A DNA stretch of 49,829 nt from Planctomycetia bacterium (GCA_009937185.1 JAACCY010000169.1:1-49829); one strand, 5' to 3'. Shown: positions 33,362 through 42,924, numbered from the stretch's first letter. A program made the numbers and translations. Notes: generated by a model from the letters alone, not told the origin.

Positions 33362-34057
33362 TCAGGAAGTGCAATCTCTAGGGCCATACTCTTTCAAGTA
33401 ATCCAGCATTCGATTTCGGATACTGTCGTCGATATAAACAGTTCCAGCAATTTCCTTGAGATGTAAGTAATCGAGAACTTGTTGGATCTGGACGATGGCA
33501 AGGCATGGCATTGAAAACTCTTCTGAGAGTTGATCCAGGGCTGCCCGGTGGTCGGTTCCGCGTTCTCTTCTATCCACAGAAATCATGAGTCCGGCGAGTT
33601 GGACATCGCCACAAGCCATAAGTTTAGGGACTGTTTCTCTGATTGAAGTTCCTGCAGTGGTTACGTCTTCAACAATGAGGACTCTGTCGCCGTCCTGTGG
33701 GATACACCCCACCAGTGATCCACCTTCGCCATGATCTTTGACTTCTTTTCGGTCAAAACAGAATCCGCAATCGATGCCATGTTCGCGAGCAAGGTTTGTT
33801 GAGATTGCGGCCGCCAGAGGTATGCCTTTGTAAGCGGGGCCGAAAAGGATATCGAACTTGTTAGGAAATTGGCTGGCAATCGCATGGGCGTAAAAAGAGG
33901 CGAAGCATTCAAGTTGTGATCCAGTTCTCACCATTCCGGTATTCACGAAATAGGGAGTACTTCTGCCGCTTTTTGTTGTGAAATCACCAAAGCGAAGAAC
34001 TTCGCAATTCACGAGGAATTCAATGAAGTCCATTTGCATTTCTGAAAGGTTTCTCAT
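33362..34057 (-). CDS. pyrE: Orotate phosphoribosyltransferase
   Basis: 231 residues; converts orotate and PRPP to orotidine 5'-phosphate in pyrimidine synthesis. Signatures: TTKSGRSTPYFVNTGMV near the N-terminus, FGPAYKGIPLAAAIS, FDRKEVKDHGEGGSLVG (the flexible catalytic loop with Lys), and the PRPP-binding VLIVEDVTTAGTSI. Length and order match type I enzymes. An upstream Met at codon 7 or 9 is an alternative start. It follows the transglutaminase-like gene by 47 bases on the minus strand, but no functional link is expected. Confidence 0.95.
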   Translation of the reverse strand: MRNLSEMQMDFIEFLVNCEVLRFGDFTTKSGRSTPYFVNTGMVRTGSQLECFASFYAHAIASQFPNKFDILFGPAYKGIPLAAAISTNLAREHGIDCGFCFDRKEVKDHGEGGSLVGCIPQDGDRVLIVEDVTTAGTSIRETVPKLMACGDVQLAGLMISVDRRERGTDHRAALDQLSEEFSMPCLAIVQIQQVLDYLHLKEIAGTVYIDDSIRNRMLDYLKEYGPRDCTS

Positions 34058-34104
34058 AGTGCCGCTCTAGTTCTCTTCAGGGCTTTAGTCAGCATAAGTT
34101 CGAC

Positions 34105-36471
34105 TCAGTCAGTATGCGAGATTTCTATCTCTGTACAAAACATACCAGTGTCATCGCCGCGTTCCGACAACGTTTTTACTAAGGTACCGATACTACGGAA
34201 TGGATTGAAAGTCATATTCGTATTTGAGTTCAATATTATTTGAACTGGATTGTCTAAATTCAGCATCGAATCGTCGAGTCTGACAGTAATGACCGAGACG
34301 TCTTTAGAGGTATCCAAAGATACTATATTTTCATTGAGATTCGCTACTATTCGACTTCTGCTAACAGGCTGATCTACGGATAACCAATAAGACCTATCAT
34401 GTTTCACGTCGTCTTGAAGCCACACGATTTTTTGCGGTCGGAGATTTCGTATATTCTTGGCCATCCAAGGGATTGCTTGAGCATCTTCCCTGTCCATCCA
34501 GTGACCTTTGTTAGGATAAATTTCAACCCAGTGATCGTATCCAGCAGGATCCTTTGAACGAAGTTTTTCGAGGAGAATCTTCCATTCTTCAGCTTTACTA
34601 TTTCGGTTGTAGGAAGAGTCTTTTCCTCCCATATGGATGGTGAAGGGCAGATTGAGAAGGGAGTCGGGCCGTGCGTCGTTGGGATGACCCGCCATCATTG
34701 CGGCTGCTGCCCAGCGGTCTGCCATACGTGGCGCTAACTGATAGACACCATCTCCCCCCGCAGAATATCCAAGAAGATAGACTTTATTCGGATCGACATT
34801 ATGAAAATGAATCATATTTTCAATCAGTCGATCGAAAGCGGTATCAATGTGCCCCTGATGCCAGAGGTTCCAAGTGTTTGTCGGTGCTCTGGGGGCTAGG
34901 TATATTCCTTCTTCTGGTGAATAAAGACGCTTTTGATTTTCCCATTGCTGATCATTTACGCTCGCAGGGGCACCCCCGCCACCATGAAGTGATATCCATA
35001 GACTACGGCGCTCTTTGGAATTTTCTCCGAATACTTTGAAGTCAAAAGGCATCTCAAATTTTTCGATGGAGATGGTTTTGTTCTCCATCTCGTCCTTGCG
35101 CTCTTTCTGGATATTGCGGGAGTAGGCCTTCCACAAACTGGTCTTTGCCCGCTCAGCGTCTTCGCGGGTTAAGGGAACTCTTGCCAAGGGGAGCTGGGCG
35201 ACTTGAGTGAGCCTCTCAGGATATTGCGAGATGATCAGATCCATACACATCAATGCATGCTGAGACTCTGAGGCTTTTCCGGGTTCGGAGAGTTGAAGTT
35301 GTAAAACATAGTCGCTGGTACTGGGAGTGACGAGGGTTGCCGCTACGAGCGGGCCTTTTTCGCAACTCACAAGAGTTGTCGCATTCTTCTTTACCTTGAA
35401 GGTTAATAAATCATTTGAATCATGGCTATCGTCCTTAGATTCTCCCTTGAGCTTCTCTCCGGTAGAGGTGTAGGCCATGACACTGCTTTGGACACGCTGT
35501 CCTCTGTGATCGAGTACGGAGATCTTTAGGAATGATTCGTTCTCTGTAAGCGTGGGTTGGTCTTTGGAATAACGGTGAGTGATATCAATAGCACCAACGG
35601 AAGTGTCTTCGGGTTTCCACACCATAGGAAAATAGAGTTTATCGTTGGACCATTGGACAGCATAAATTGCAGTGGCAGGGTTGCTGGAAGAGGCTCGGCT
35701 TGCACGTCCTAAGAACCAGCCTTTGTTCAGTTCTTCACCCGTGGGTTCTGCGGCCCCTGTAAAGTGCCAACCCTCATCCCATACTTCCACCCAAGAGTGG
35801 TTTCCTGAAGAATCAGACCAAAGTGGGGTTCCTACGAAACGTGCAGGGATTCCCACTGATCGACAGGCATCGATGAGAATGACAGAGAGCCCTGTACAAG
35901 AAGCCAGTCCAGCCTCTATCGATTCATAGGGGCTCTGGTCAGCTTTCGGTCTCTTCGTCGAATATTTCACCTTAAGAATCCCAAAGATTTTGTTATTGAG
36001 AATCGCAGCCGCCTCGCTGGGGCTGGATGCTTTTTCGATGAGGGGAAGAAATCTGTTACGGAAGTCCTCTCGCCAGCGATCTCTGCGTTCATTGATATTG
36101 GCATAAGGGAGTAAGGAATCTCTGACGACCTTTTCGGGTACCTTTTCCGACCAAGGAGCATTTTTCCAGGCGATGATAGCTCCCTCAACATGTTCGAGGA
36201 GGAATGAAGCATCTAGATTTTGAAGATCTTCAGTGGGCATATGCTGGATGAGCCATAACAAATGAGGTTTCCCTGCAGAGGAAACATTTTTGAGGGCTTT
36301 CTCTATTTCACTTCGGTTGATCCCCGCGGTTTCGGTCCAGTCTGTTCCAACCTCATCCTTCGTTGCGGAGAGCGCTTCGACATGGAGGCTCAGGCTGGAC
36401 AAGAAAATGAGCGTGAACACTATGAGGTGCCTTGGATAAAACGATGGAGAGTGAATGGGTTTGAGATTCAT
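34105..36471 (-). CDS. Secreted transglutaminase-like plus alpha/beta-hydrolase fusion
   Basis: 788 residues with a signal peptide (LIVFTLIFLSSLSLHVEA). Residues ~180-260 form a transglutaminase-like cysteine-protease fold: Cys in GLASCTGLSVILID, His in GNHSWVEVW, then DEGWHFTGAAEP. Residues ~500-700 form an alpha/beta hydrolase of esterase/PHB-depolymerase type: LWISLHGGGGAP for the oxyanion hole, nucleophile GYSAGGDGVYQ, and acid/His from HMGGKDSSY and NKGHWMD. Both catalytic sets look intact. The pairing suggests an exported enzyme attacking a cross-linked or ester-bearing polymer. A beta-rich lipoprotein gene ends eight bases upstream, so they share an operon. Confidence 0.85.
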   Translation of the reverse strand: MNLKPIHSPSFYPRHLIVFTLIFLSSLSLHVEALSATKDEVGTDWTETAGINRSEIEKALKNVSSAGKPHLLWLIQHMPTEDLQNLDASFLLEHVEGAIIAWKNAPWSEKVPEKVVRDSLLPYANINERRDRWREDFRNRFLPLIEKASSPSEAAAILNNKIFGILKVKYSTKRPKADQSPYESIEAGLASCTGLSVILIDACRSVGIPARFVGTPLWSDSSGNHSWVEVWDEGWHFTGAAEPTGEELNKGWFLGRASRASSSNPATAIYAVQWSNDKLYFPMVWKPEDTSVGAIDITHRYSKDQPTLTENESFLKISVLDHRGQRVQSSVMAYTSTGEKLKGESKDDSHDSNDLLTFKVKKNATTLVSCEKGPLVAATLVTPSTSDYVLQLQLSEPGKASESQHALMCMDLIISQYPERLTQVAQLPLARVPLTREDAERAKTSLWKAYSRNIQKERKDEMENKTISIEKFEMPFDFKVFGENSKERRSLWISLHGGGGAPASVNDQQWENQKRLYSPEEGIYLAPRAPTNTWNLWHQGHIDTAFDRLIENMIHFHNVDPNKVYLLGYSAGGDGVYQLAPRMADRWAAAAMMAGHPNDARPDSLLNLPFTIHMGGKDSSYNRNSKAEEWKILLEKLRSKDPAGYDHWVEIYPNKGHWMDREDAQAIPWMAKNIRNLRPQKIVWLQDDVKHDRSYWLSVDQPVSRSRIVANLNENIVSLDTSKDVSVITVRLDDSMLNLDNPVQIILNSNTNMTFNPFRSIGTLVKTLSERGDDTGMFCTEIEISHTD

Positions 36472-36479
36472 AGGGCTCC

Positions 36480-38030
36480 TCAGTCAATGAAGTGAAAGTT
36501 AGAATTTCCAATTTGGAGAACACCTTCTCCTCCGATGAGGATTTCTTCCTGCCCGTTGACGTTTCTAACAAAGCCGTAAACGGTGAGAGTTTCTCCAATG
36601 TTTACGCCAAAGGGATAAGAGGGGAGGTCGGGCAGATTTAAGAAGCCATCGGGGGGGTCATTCACTCCGCCCCCGTCAGTGATGATTCCATAAGGGATCA
36701 AGACTTCTACAGCCCCTGAACCGTCATTGATGCGCGCTCTGTAACCAGCAGTATCGACCCTCCAGGCATTGGCACCGCCGGGATATGGACTGCCTACTAC
36801 GGGTGGCGTGACGAGGGTTCCTGTCGTGGTCACCCATCGCCCTAGATCTGCGGATTGAATCCCACCTGTGGAGAGGCTGGCAACAACGGGGTAACTCGGA
36901 CTGACAGCGACTCTTCGTACTTTTCCAGGATTACTGACAAGAACCCTGTCACCTGCCGCTGTGGTTGAAAGAGTACCTTCGACATGAACTACAACGGGAA
37001 CATTGTTGTTTGCAGCGAAGGGCCATGGATCGACAAGATCCCTAAAGGTAGGAAGGTCGAAAGGGAGAGTGGCGCCATTTCCGAACTCGAGGGTGCCATC
37101 GCCATCATAATCGACATATGAACCCACTGGGTCAGCAATATTGACGTAGATACCGCTTCCGTTCGCAGAGTGTAGGGAAAACCCATAATCTAATTCTGCA
37201 CTCAGGGCACTCGGGACGAGACCGATGACACCAGTAGTCAGGACGGTTTCTCCATCGGGTATCAAGCGACAGTCTTCTATAGAAATGGAGACATCGAAGT
37301 TGCCTCGGGGAAGAACTTCATAGGTATCGAGTTGCCTAAAGAGAATACCGGTCATCTGGACGTTGGCACCTTCAGTCAGGAAAGAAAGAGTATTTGCAGA
37401 GAGGCCTGCACTGACGTTCCAGAAAGTATCGGCAGCTCCAGAATTATCATCGATATGGATGTTCCAACCGAGAAGATTTGTTGAGCTATCCTCGACTGGT
37501 ACTACGGAGAGCCCACTGCCCTCAGGGTCCACTACAATTTGACCCTCAACGCTGACGATTTGGGATTCTGATTCAGAAGCTGTACCTGTAGCGATGGCGT
37601 TGGTCGAAGGGGTTTGTGGAAAGAAAAGGAATCCTCCGCTAGAGGAAATCACGAAGTCCTCTTCGCTACCTAGAGATAGGGTAATAAATTCATCCAAACT
37701 TCCTACAACTCCAGTGACTTGGACTGATCTACCGAGCTTTAATCCAGAGAGGTCGATGGACGCTCCTGGGTCGACAGTGATGTAAATACCGCTAAAGGAA
37801 TCCTGAAGTGCGAACCCTATTTCTCCTGTCGTGCTCTCCATTACCCCTGCTTCGACTGAAACGTATCCCGCTGTAGTGACAACGGTTCCCGGTTCTAGGG
37901 CTCGGACTTCCGCTAATGTCGGCAAAGGATCAGGAGACGATACGCCGCCTCCACAGCCGATCAATGGAGTCAGCAAGATTGAAATGAGTAGGAATGAGTA
38001 CCACAGACGAGGCAATTGGCTGTTAGGCAT
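36480..38030 (-). CDS. Beta-rich lipoprotein with repeated OB-like modules
   Basis: 516 residues from ATG 38030, chosen because AAGGGAGC precedes it and the signal then starts at once; a longer frame begins 41 codons upstream. Lipobox LIGCGGG. The body is repeated beta modules with a common plan: TVVTTAGYVSVEAG...FALQDSFSGIYITVD, then VTTTGTLVTPP..., and a last unit ending ETLTVYGFVRNVNGQEEILI. The recurring V.TTG.V...GF.L.D..SGIYV pattern resembles bacterial OB-fold exoprotein modules seen beside nuclease or phosphoesterase domains, but no enzyme is attached here. Co-transcribed with the transglutaminase/hydrolase gene. Function unknown. Confidence 0.65.
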   Translation of the reverse strand: MPNSQLPRLWYSFLLISILLTPLIGCGGGVSSPDPLPTLAEVRALEPGTVVTTAGYVSVEAGVMESTTGEIGFALQDSFSGIYITVDPGASIDLSGLKLGRSVQVTGVVGSLDEFITLSLGSEEDFVISSSGGFLFFPQTPSTNAIATGTASESESQIVSVEGQIVVDPEGSGLSVVPVEDSSTNLLGWNIHIDDNSGAADTFWNVSAGLSANTLSFLTEGANVQMTGILFRQLDTYEVLPRGNFDVSISIEDCRLIPDGETVLTTGVIGLVPSALSAELDYGFSLHSANGSGIYVNIADPVGSYVDYDGDGTLEFGNGATLPFDLPTFRDLVDPWPFAANNNVPVVVHVEGTLSTTAAGDRVLVSNPGKVRRVAVSPSYPVVASLSTGGIQSADLGRWVTTTGTLVTPPVVGSPYPGGANAWRVDTAGYRARINDGSGAVEVLIPYGIITDGGGVNDPPDGFLNLPDLPSYPFGVNIGETLTVYGFVRNVNGQEEILIGGEGVLQIGNSNFHFID

Positions 38031-38404
38031 TTCGAAGCTCCCTTTTGCAGTTTCTTTCGTATTCCCTGGTCGCAAGTACTGAGACATTAACAAATTGGCT
38101 GTTGGTATCATTGAGGGTACCTCATCGGAGAATTCGTATTGGACGTTATCCATCTGATTCGAAACAATCAGTGGGTCAAGAGGTGACCTCCTTAAACTGA
38201 CTTACGTGTCAATACTGCCATACCTGCATGTTAAGCCATACCTCCCAACAATGGATTTCCCTGTTATTTACATAGACATGTTGTGCAAGGATAGGCTTCT
38301 TATGAGATTAAGATTTCTTTGGAGGAATCAGTTCAGCCAATATTATTGTGTTGAGTGTCTGACTCTGTTTTCTTCCGGATTATTTTTGCTGAGAGCGGCA
38401 GGCG
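38031..38404. other. 374-base divergent intergenic region
   Basis: Holds the promoters of the beta-rich lipoprotein (minus) and the FG-GAP/dockerin protein (plus). At 38171-38193 lies GTGGGTCA-N3-GGTGACCTCCTT, nearly the same element as in the trkA leader at 4533-4554. A 73-codon frame across 38206-38427 has no ribosome site or family signature and I do not call it a gene. Confidence 0.5.
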
Positions 38405-39886
38405 ATGTTAATGAGTTTCACAAATAGAGTGACGATTCAAACAAGCTCATTTTTGATACAATTATTTCTATTTTTTCTGTTGGCTGTTCTTTCGAGCAAT
38501 GTGATCTGTGCCCAGGTTCCGTCGGGTACCGGTAGCGGTAAGTTCGTCCCATTGCCGAGCATTCCGCTCCAAAGTGATTTTACCTGCTTAACAGTTCACA
38601 ATATTAATCCTACTGAAGATGATCGCCCCGATGTCATCATGGTGACAGAGCTGGGCAACTTGCTGGAATTTTATTATTCAGGGCCAGATGGGGAACTCGC
38701 TCTGGCGGGGTCATATCAAATTCAAAATAGTGGTGTTTACACAGATATCGTGATGGTCGATTTTGATTTCGATGGCTTCAAAGAATGTCTCCTGCTGACC
38801 TCAGAGGGTCAGATTGTTCTGATTACCACGGAGCAAGGTCAATTGGCAGTAGAAGAAGTTGTGATCATTCCGGGTGTTAATTTTGTTACAGGCCTACACA
38901 TCGTAGATATTGATGGGGATTCCCTAGAGGATATTCTTGTCTTAACCCAGCCAGGTATTGCTGGTGGTGGTGAAACATGGGTTCTTTCTTCAGCGAATAA
39001 TTCCCAGTTACAGTTGTCTTCGTTATCCTTTCCCGCTGCAGTTGCCGTTGATTCTTATGACCTTGATGGCGATGGCGACTTTGATCTTGTTTTTGCTGGA
39101 GCACAGGTCAGAACATATATCAACGAAGGTGCGGGGAGATTCTCCCTGCTAGAGGAATGGGATCTGCCAACATCTGCTTCAGAGGTCTTCGTCTGCGAAG
39201 TGTTGAAGGATAATCCAGATGGTGATGTTTATCTGGATATTGTTGCCTTCCCTGCTAGTGCCCCTGGTTGCTTTATTCTGGCAGGCACCAGTAGTGGTCT
39301 TCATTCCGGTCCTGTATTGGCATATGAGGGAGAACTAGAAGAGGTTGAAGAGCCCCTGTTTGCGCAACTCAGAGGTGAAGGTACTCACGATCTCGTCTTT
39401 TTCTCTGAGTTAGAAAATGAGATTCATATTTTCAGCGCAGATGGTGAGGATGGGAACGCATTTCACGGCATTAGAAAATATGATGCACTTGCTGGAGTCG
39501 CATCCATGAAGACTGCGGATATCAATTTTGATGGAGTGTTGGATCTCATCACGGTTTCTCCCGTCGTTCAGGAAATTCAGGTTTTCTTGGGAATCATCAG
39601 AGATGCCGATTTTGAACGTGGGGATGTGAACAGAGACGGAAGCATTAACATCGCAGATCCTGTTATGGGTCTCGGGGTTCTCTTTTCGGGGCAAGGTGTC
39701 ATTTCTTGTCTGGATGCTTTGGATTGTGACGATAACGGCGAGATCGATATTGCCGACCCGATCATCCTGCTTTCCTCACTGTTCTCGGGTGGTGGGAATT
39801 TGCCAGAGCCTTATGGCGAATGCTCAAGTGAATCTACAGATGACTCTTTGGATTGTGCCCCGTTGAATGCTCTTGAGTGTCCATAA
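38405..39886 (+). CDS. Secreted FG-GAP/VCBS protein with dockerin-like tail
   Basis: 493 residues; ATG 38411 is an equally good start. The signal peptide is TSSFLIQLFLFFLLAVLSSNVICAQ. Residues ~45-395 are beta-propeller-type blades of the FG-GAP/VCBS kind (DFDFDGFKECLLLTSEGQ, DIDGDSLEDILVLTQPG, DLDGDGDFDLVFAGAQ, DINFDGVLDLITVSP), which bind calcium through the DxDxDG loops. The C-terminus has two dockerin-like loops (RGDVNRDGSINIADPV and DCDDNGEIDIADPI) and Cys-bearing ends. Surface or secreted location expected; ligand unknown. Unlike the large lipoprotein at 13647 it lacks TPR and UnbV parts. Confidence 0.75.
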   Translation: MLMSFTNRVTIQTSSFLIQLFLFFLLAVLSSNVICAQVPSGTGSGKFVPLPSIPLQSDFTCLTVHNINPTEDDRPDVIMVTELGNLLEFYYSGPDGELALAGSYQIQNSGVYTDIVMVDFDFDGFKECLLLTSEGQIVLITTEQGQLAVEEVVIIPGVNFVTGLHIVDIDGDSLEDILVLTQPGIAGGGETWVLSSANNSQLQLSSLSFPAAVAVDSYDLDGDGDFDLVFAGAQVRTYINEGAGRFSLLEEWDLPTSASEVFVCEVLKDNPDGDVYLDIVAFPASAPGCFILAGTSSGLHSGPVLAYEGELEEVEEPLFAQLRGEGTHDLVFFSELENEIHIFSADGEDGNAFHGIRKYDALAGVASMKTADINFDGVLDLITVSPVVQEIQVFLGIIRDADFERGDVNRDGSINIADPVMGLGVLFSGQGVISCLDALDCDDNGEIDIADPIILLSSLFSGGGNLPEPYGECSSESTDDSLDCAPLNALECP

Positions 39887-40196
39887 GACCTACAAGAGTG
39901 GTAGGGTGAACCTCTTTAGAGCTATGCGAGCACACCGTGAACATCGATGAGCAAGTGGCGATTGTAAATCTGTAAGCCTGGCGATATTCACTGAAGGTTA
40001 TGTTTTCTAATCAATTTTGAGTGCGATTGAATCCGGTGGCATCCTCCGAGGCCATCCTCCAAACTGGGTCATGGAGACGCTTTCAACGACTCGTTAGCCC
40101 ATGCTGGGCCAGATGCTTCTCCACATACTGAATCAACGTGCTACTGCATTACAGTATGGCTGAATAGATCACCCAATAGTTTCACTCGGAGGGAAC
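39887..40196. other. 310-base intergenic region before thyA
   Basis: No open frame with coding support, RNA gene or terminator was seen. It contains a short imperfect direct repeat (CATCCTCC at about 40039 and 40053) and a GGAGGGAAC ribosome-binding site just before thyA. It must hold the thyA-folA promoter. Confidence 0.4.
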
Positions 40197-40994
40197 ATGA
40201 AGAGTTATCTCGAGTTATTGGTCGACGTATTTGAAAATGGAACACATAGGGAAGATCGAACCGGCACAGGGACCCGTGCTGTTTTTGGAAGACAGTTACG
40301 CTTTGATCTCTCCAGAGGATTTCCGCTTCTAACGACCAAAAAGGTGCATTTACGTTCCATCGTCCACGAGTTGCTCTGGTTTATTGCCGGAGACACCAAT
40401 GTGAAGAGACTGCAGGCTGAAGGCGTCAGTATTTGGGACGATTGGGCAGATCCTGTGACGGGAGATTTGGGGCCTGTTTACGGAGCTCAATGGCGCAGCT
40501 GGCAAGGTGCAGGTCAGGAGACATTTGATCAACTGGCGCAGGTCATCCATGAGATCAAAAATAATCCGTATTCCAGAAGATTAGTCGTCAATGCTTGGAA
40601 TGTTTCCCAACTAGATGAAATGGCTTTACCACCCTGTCATTGTCTATTTCAGTTTCAAGTTTCCGAGGGAAAATTGAACTGTCAGTTATATCAGCGAAGT
40701 GCCGATATCTTTCTTGGAGTCCCTTTCAATATCGCCAGTTACGCACTCTTGACTCACATGATGGCGCAGGTAGTTGGATTACAAGCGGGAGATTTCGTAC
40801 ATACGTTCGGGGATCTCCACCTCTACGACAATCATGTTGAGCAGCCAAAAAAACAACTGGCTCGAGATCCTAGATCTTTGCCGACTTTAGAGCTGGATAA
40901 GTCCATCGACGAGATCGATGACTTCCAATATAAGCACATTAGTATCTCGGGTTATGATCCGCATCCGCCGATCAAAGCGCCGGTGGCAGTTTGA
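40197..40994 (+). CDS. thyA: Thymidylate synthase
   Basis: 265 residues, the usual ThyA length (E. coli 264). Converts dUMP and methylene-tetrahydrofolate to dTMP and dihydrofolate. The catalytic Cys147 is in [12 protein letters not shown]; the dUMP phosphate site includes DRTGTGTR (21-28) and [10 protein letters not shown]; the dimer-exchange and folate regions [20 protein letters not shown] and [15 protein letters not shown] are complete. Ends KAPVAV as expected. GGAGGG lies five bases before the ATG. The stop overlaps the folA start by one base, coupling the enzyme that makes dihydrofolate to the one that reduces it. Confidence 0.97.
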   Translation: MKSYLELLVDVFENGTHREDRTGTGTRAVFGRQLRFDLSRGFPLLTTKKVHLRSIVHELLWFIAGDTNVKRLQAEGVSIWDDWADPVTGDLGPVYGAQWRSWQGAGQETFDQLAQVIHEIKNNPYSRRLVVNAWNVSQLDEMALPPCHCLFQFQVSEGKLNCQLYQRSADIFLGVPFNIASYALLTHMMAQVVGLQAGDFVHTFGDLHLYDNHVEQPKKQLARDPRSLPTLELDKSIDEIDDFQYKHISISGYDPHPPIKAPVAV

Positions 40995-41488
40995 TGACTC
41001 GAGTTTCATTAATAGTGGCGATGGGAACTTCACGGGTGATCGGTAATGAGGGCGAGATCCCTTGGAATCTTCCTGCCGACCTTGCGTATTTCAAAAAAAT
41101 AACGATGGGGCACCCCATCGTTATGGGACGAAAAACCTATGAATCCATAGGACGTCCACTTCCAGGGCGTAGGAATATTGTGTTATCTAGGACACAAAGT
41201 TTGATTCCAGGAGTAGAGCTTTTTTCCTCGGTAAAAGAGGTCATAGAAGCATTCTCGGAAGAGGAAATTTTTATTATCGGGGGTGGGCAAATCTACGAGA
41301 CTTTTTTAAGTTGCGTAGAGACGATCTATTTGACAGAAGTTGCCGGAGATTTTCAGGGAGACGCATTCTTTCCAGAACTTGATTTAGAGGAATGGGAAGA
41401 GATCTCTCGGCGCGATCGATTTGCTGATGAGAAAAATCAGCACGACTGTTGCTTTAGGGTCCTAAAGCGGATCTCTGCTTCGATATAA
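40994..41488 (+). CDS. folA: Dihydrofolate reductase
   Basis: 164 residues from ATG 40994 (TGATG overlap with thyA). Regenerates tetrahydrofolate with NADPH. Clear signatures: SLIVAMGTSRVIGNEGEIPW at the N-terminus, the catalytic acid Asp29 in WNLPADLAYFK, the cofactor loop MGRKTYESIGRPLPGRRNIV, and IIGGGQIYETFL. The C-terminal strand FRVLKR is present. Length is normal (E. coli 159). A weak terminator hairpin begins inside its stop codon. Confidence 0.96.
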   Translation: MTRVSLIVAMGTSRVIGNEGEIPWNLPADLAYFKKITMGHPIVMGRKTYESIGRPLPGRRNIVLSRTQSLIPGVELFSSVKEVIEAFSEEEIFIIGGGQIYETFLSCVETIYLTEVAGDFQGDAFFPELDLEEWEEISRRDRFADEKNQHDCCFRVLKRISASI

Positions 41489-41508
41489 GCGGTTTAGCCG
41501 TTTTTTTT
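41487..41508 (+). terminator. Weak intrinsic terminator after folA
   Basis: A short stem AAGCGG/CCGTTT with loop TTTAG is followed by eight T's (41501-41508). Only three strong pairs, but the long T tract and its place at the end of thyA-folA support termination. Confidence 0.6.
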
Positions 41509-41685
41509 GAAAGAACCTAGAAACCTGATCAGCACTCTGGTGTTTGATGAGTATGAAGTCATAGAGAAAGAATTGAAATCTCACCAGGAGGCAATATTTC
41601 TCAAAGCAATCATTACTATTCGGGTAAGGTATAGATCAGGCTTTGTCATTTAGCGATGGGTGTTCTGAGCCCCGAAAGTAAAGTT

Positions 41686-41709
41686 CATGAATGAATATGC
41701 ACATTCATG
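41686..41709. promoter_or_regulatory. Inverted repeat before the EF-hand gene
   Basis: CATGAATG-N8-CATTCATG is an eight-base perfect dyad ending 24 bases before the start codon at 41734. It could be an operator or an mRNA hairpin affecting translation. Confidence 0.35.
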
Positions 41710-41733
41710 CTTCATCTTCAGAAAGGAATAAAG

Positions 41734-42924
41734 ATGAAAAAATCGATACTTAATTGGACAGTGTTGCTGAGTTTTGTATTCAGTTTGCAAACTCAAGCAC
41801 AGGACCCAAAGCCAACTCCAGGAGGAGATGCGGACGCACCTAAGCCACCCGTGGTGACTCCCGGCGAAGATGATCCTGCTCCTACTCCGCCAGTTCCGGC
41901 GCCTGCTCCCCCGAGAAGGGAAGGCAGAGGCGGACTGATCGATCGCTTTGATCGTAACGGAGACGGTGTGATTGATGAAAAAGAACTTGAGCGAATCCCC
42001 GAGGGGATTCGTCGTCGCCTTGGAGAAGCAGACACCAATGGAGATGGTGTGATTTCCGGTGAAGAGCTCGGGGGACTAGGACGCAGACCTGACAATCCTC
42101 CGGAAGGTGGAGGAGAGGGTGAGAATCCTCGTCGTAGAGGTGGACGTCGTGGTGGTGGAGCCATCATTGAGCGCCTCGACAGAAATGGCGACGGAGTGAT
42201 CGATAAAGAAGAACTCAGAGAAGGTGGCCCACTCGGCAGAAGGATCGGTCGGGCTGATCGAAATGGTGATGGAGTGATCACTCCTGAAGAGCTTGATGGA
42301 ATGCTCGGAGGAGGGAATCGCCCTAGACCTGAAGGTGAAGGAGAGGGTGAAGATCGTCCAAGACGTCGCGGCGGAGCTGCGGAGCGCGCAAAGGGCGTCA
42401 TCGAGCGCTTTGACCGTAATGGTAACGGAGTCATCGATAAGGATGAGCTTCCGGAAGGTTGGGGCGAGCGTTTGGGCCCTGCTGATACCAATGGAGATGG
42501 CGTGATCTCTCTCGAGGAGCTCGAGGGATTGATGGAGGGAATGGGTCGTCGGCCTAGACCCGGTGGCGAAGGAGAAGGCGATGGGCCTCCTCGTCCCAAT
42601 CCTGAAGGCGGTCGTCGCGGCGGAAGCCTCATTGAGCGACTCGATCGCAATGGTAACGGTGTTATCGACCTAGATGAATTAGACGAAGGAATGCGCGGTC
42701 GTTTGGCTCCCTTGGATGCCAATGGTGACGGTGTTATCGATGAAAGTGAACTTGAAGGAATGCGTCGCAGACGTGGTCGCGGCGGAGATAGAGATGGTGA
42801 AGGTCGTCCTCCTCGCCCAGAAGGTGGTCGCGGCGGTGGTCGCGGTGGAGATCGCGGTGGAGATCGCGGTGGAAACGGCGGCGGAGATCGTCCGGAACCT
42901 GGAGTTCGCCCCCTTCCTCTCTAA
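41734..42924 (+). CDS. Secreted EF-hand protein with eight calcium loops and Arg/Gly-rich linkers
   Basis: 396 residues from ATG 41734, which has AAAGGAATAA before it. Signal peptide MKKSILNWTVLLSFVFSLQTQAQ, then a Pro/Ala/Asp-rich spacer. Eight EF-hand loops occur in four pairs, e.g. FDRNGDGVIDEKEL with ADTNGDGVISGEEL, later FDRNGNGVIDKDEL with ADTNGDGVISLEEL, and last LDANGDGVIDESEL. The pairs are separated by Arg/Gly/Pro/Glu-rich linkers and the protein ends in GGRGGGRGGDRGGDRGG. The DNA shows a repeat of about 228-237 bases, indicating duplication of a pair-plus-linker unit. Expected to bind calcium outside the cytoplasm; target unknown. A strong terminator follows. Confidence 0.85.
   Translation: MKKSILNWTVLLSFVFSLQTQAQDPKPTPGGDADAPKPPVVTPGEDDPAPTPPVPAPAPPRREGRGGLIDRFDRNGDGVIDEKELERIPEGIRRRLGEADTNGDGVISGEELGGLGRRPDNPPEGGGEGENPRRRGGRRGGGAIIERLDRNGDGVIDKEELREGGPLGRRIGRADRNGDGVITPEELDGMLGGGNRPRPEGEGEGEDRPRRRGGAAERAKGVIERFDRNGNGVIDKDELPEGWGERLGPADTNGDGVISLEELEGLMEGMGRRPRPGGEGEGDGPPRPNPEGGRRGGSLIERLDRNGNGVIDLDELDEGMRGRLAPLDANGDGVIDESELEGMRRRRGRGGDRDGEGRPPRPEGGRGGGRGGDRGGDRGGNGGGDRPEPGVRPLPL

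Noticed and set aside
38206-38427. 73-codon plus-strand frame in the gap before the FG-GAP/dockerin gene
   Set aside because: No ribosome-binding site, no recognisable family or signal, and it overlaps the start of the next gene; it is simply open sequence in an AT-rich gap.
39887-40196. Possible insertion-sequence remnant before thyA
   Set aside because: Short frames on both strands were read but none gave a transposase motif, terminal inverted repeats or target duplication.
41793-42722. 309-codon minus-strand frame opposite the EF-hand gene
   Set aside because: Its Ser/Pro/Arg-rich product mirrors the repetitive plus-strand codons; the plus frame has a signal peptide, ribosome site and eight EF-hands.
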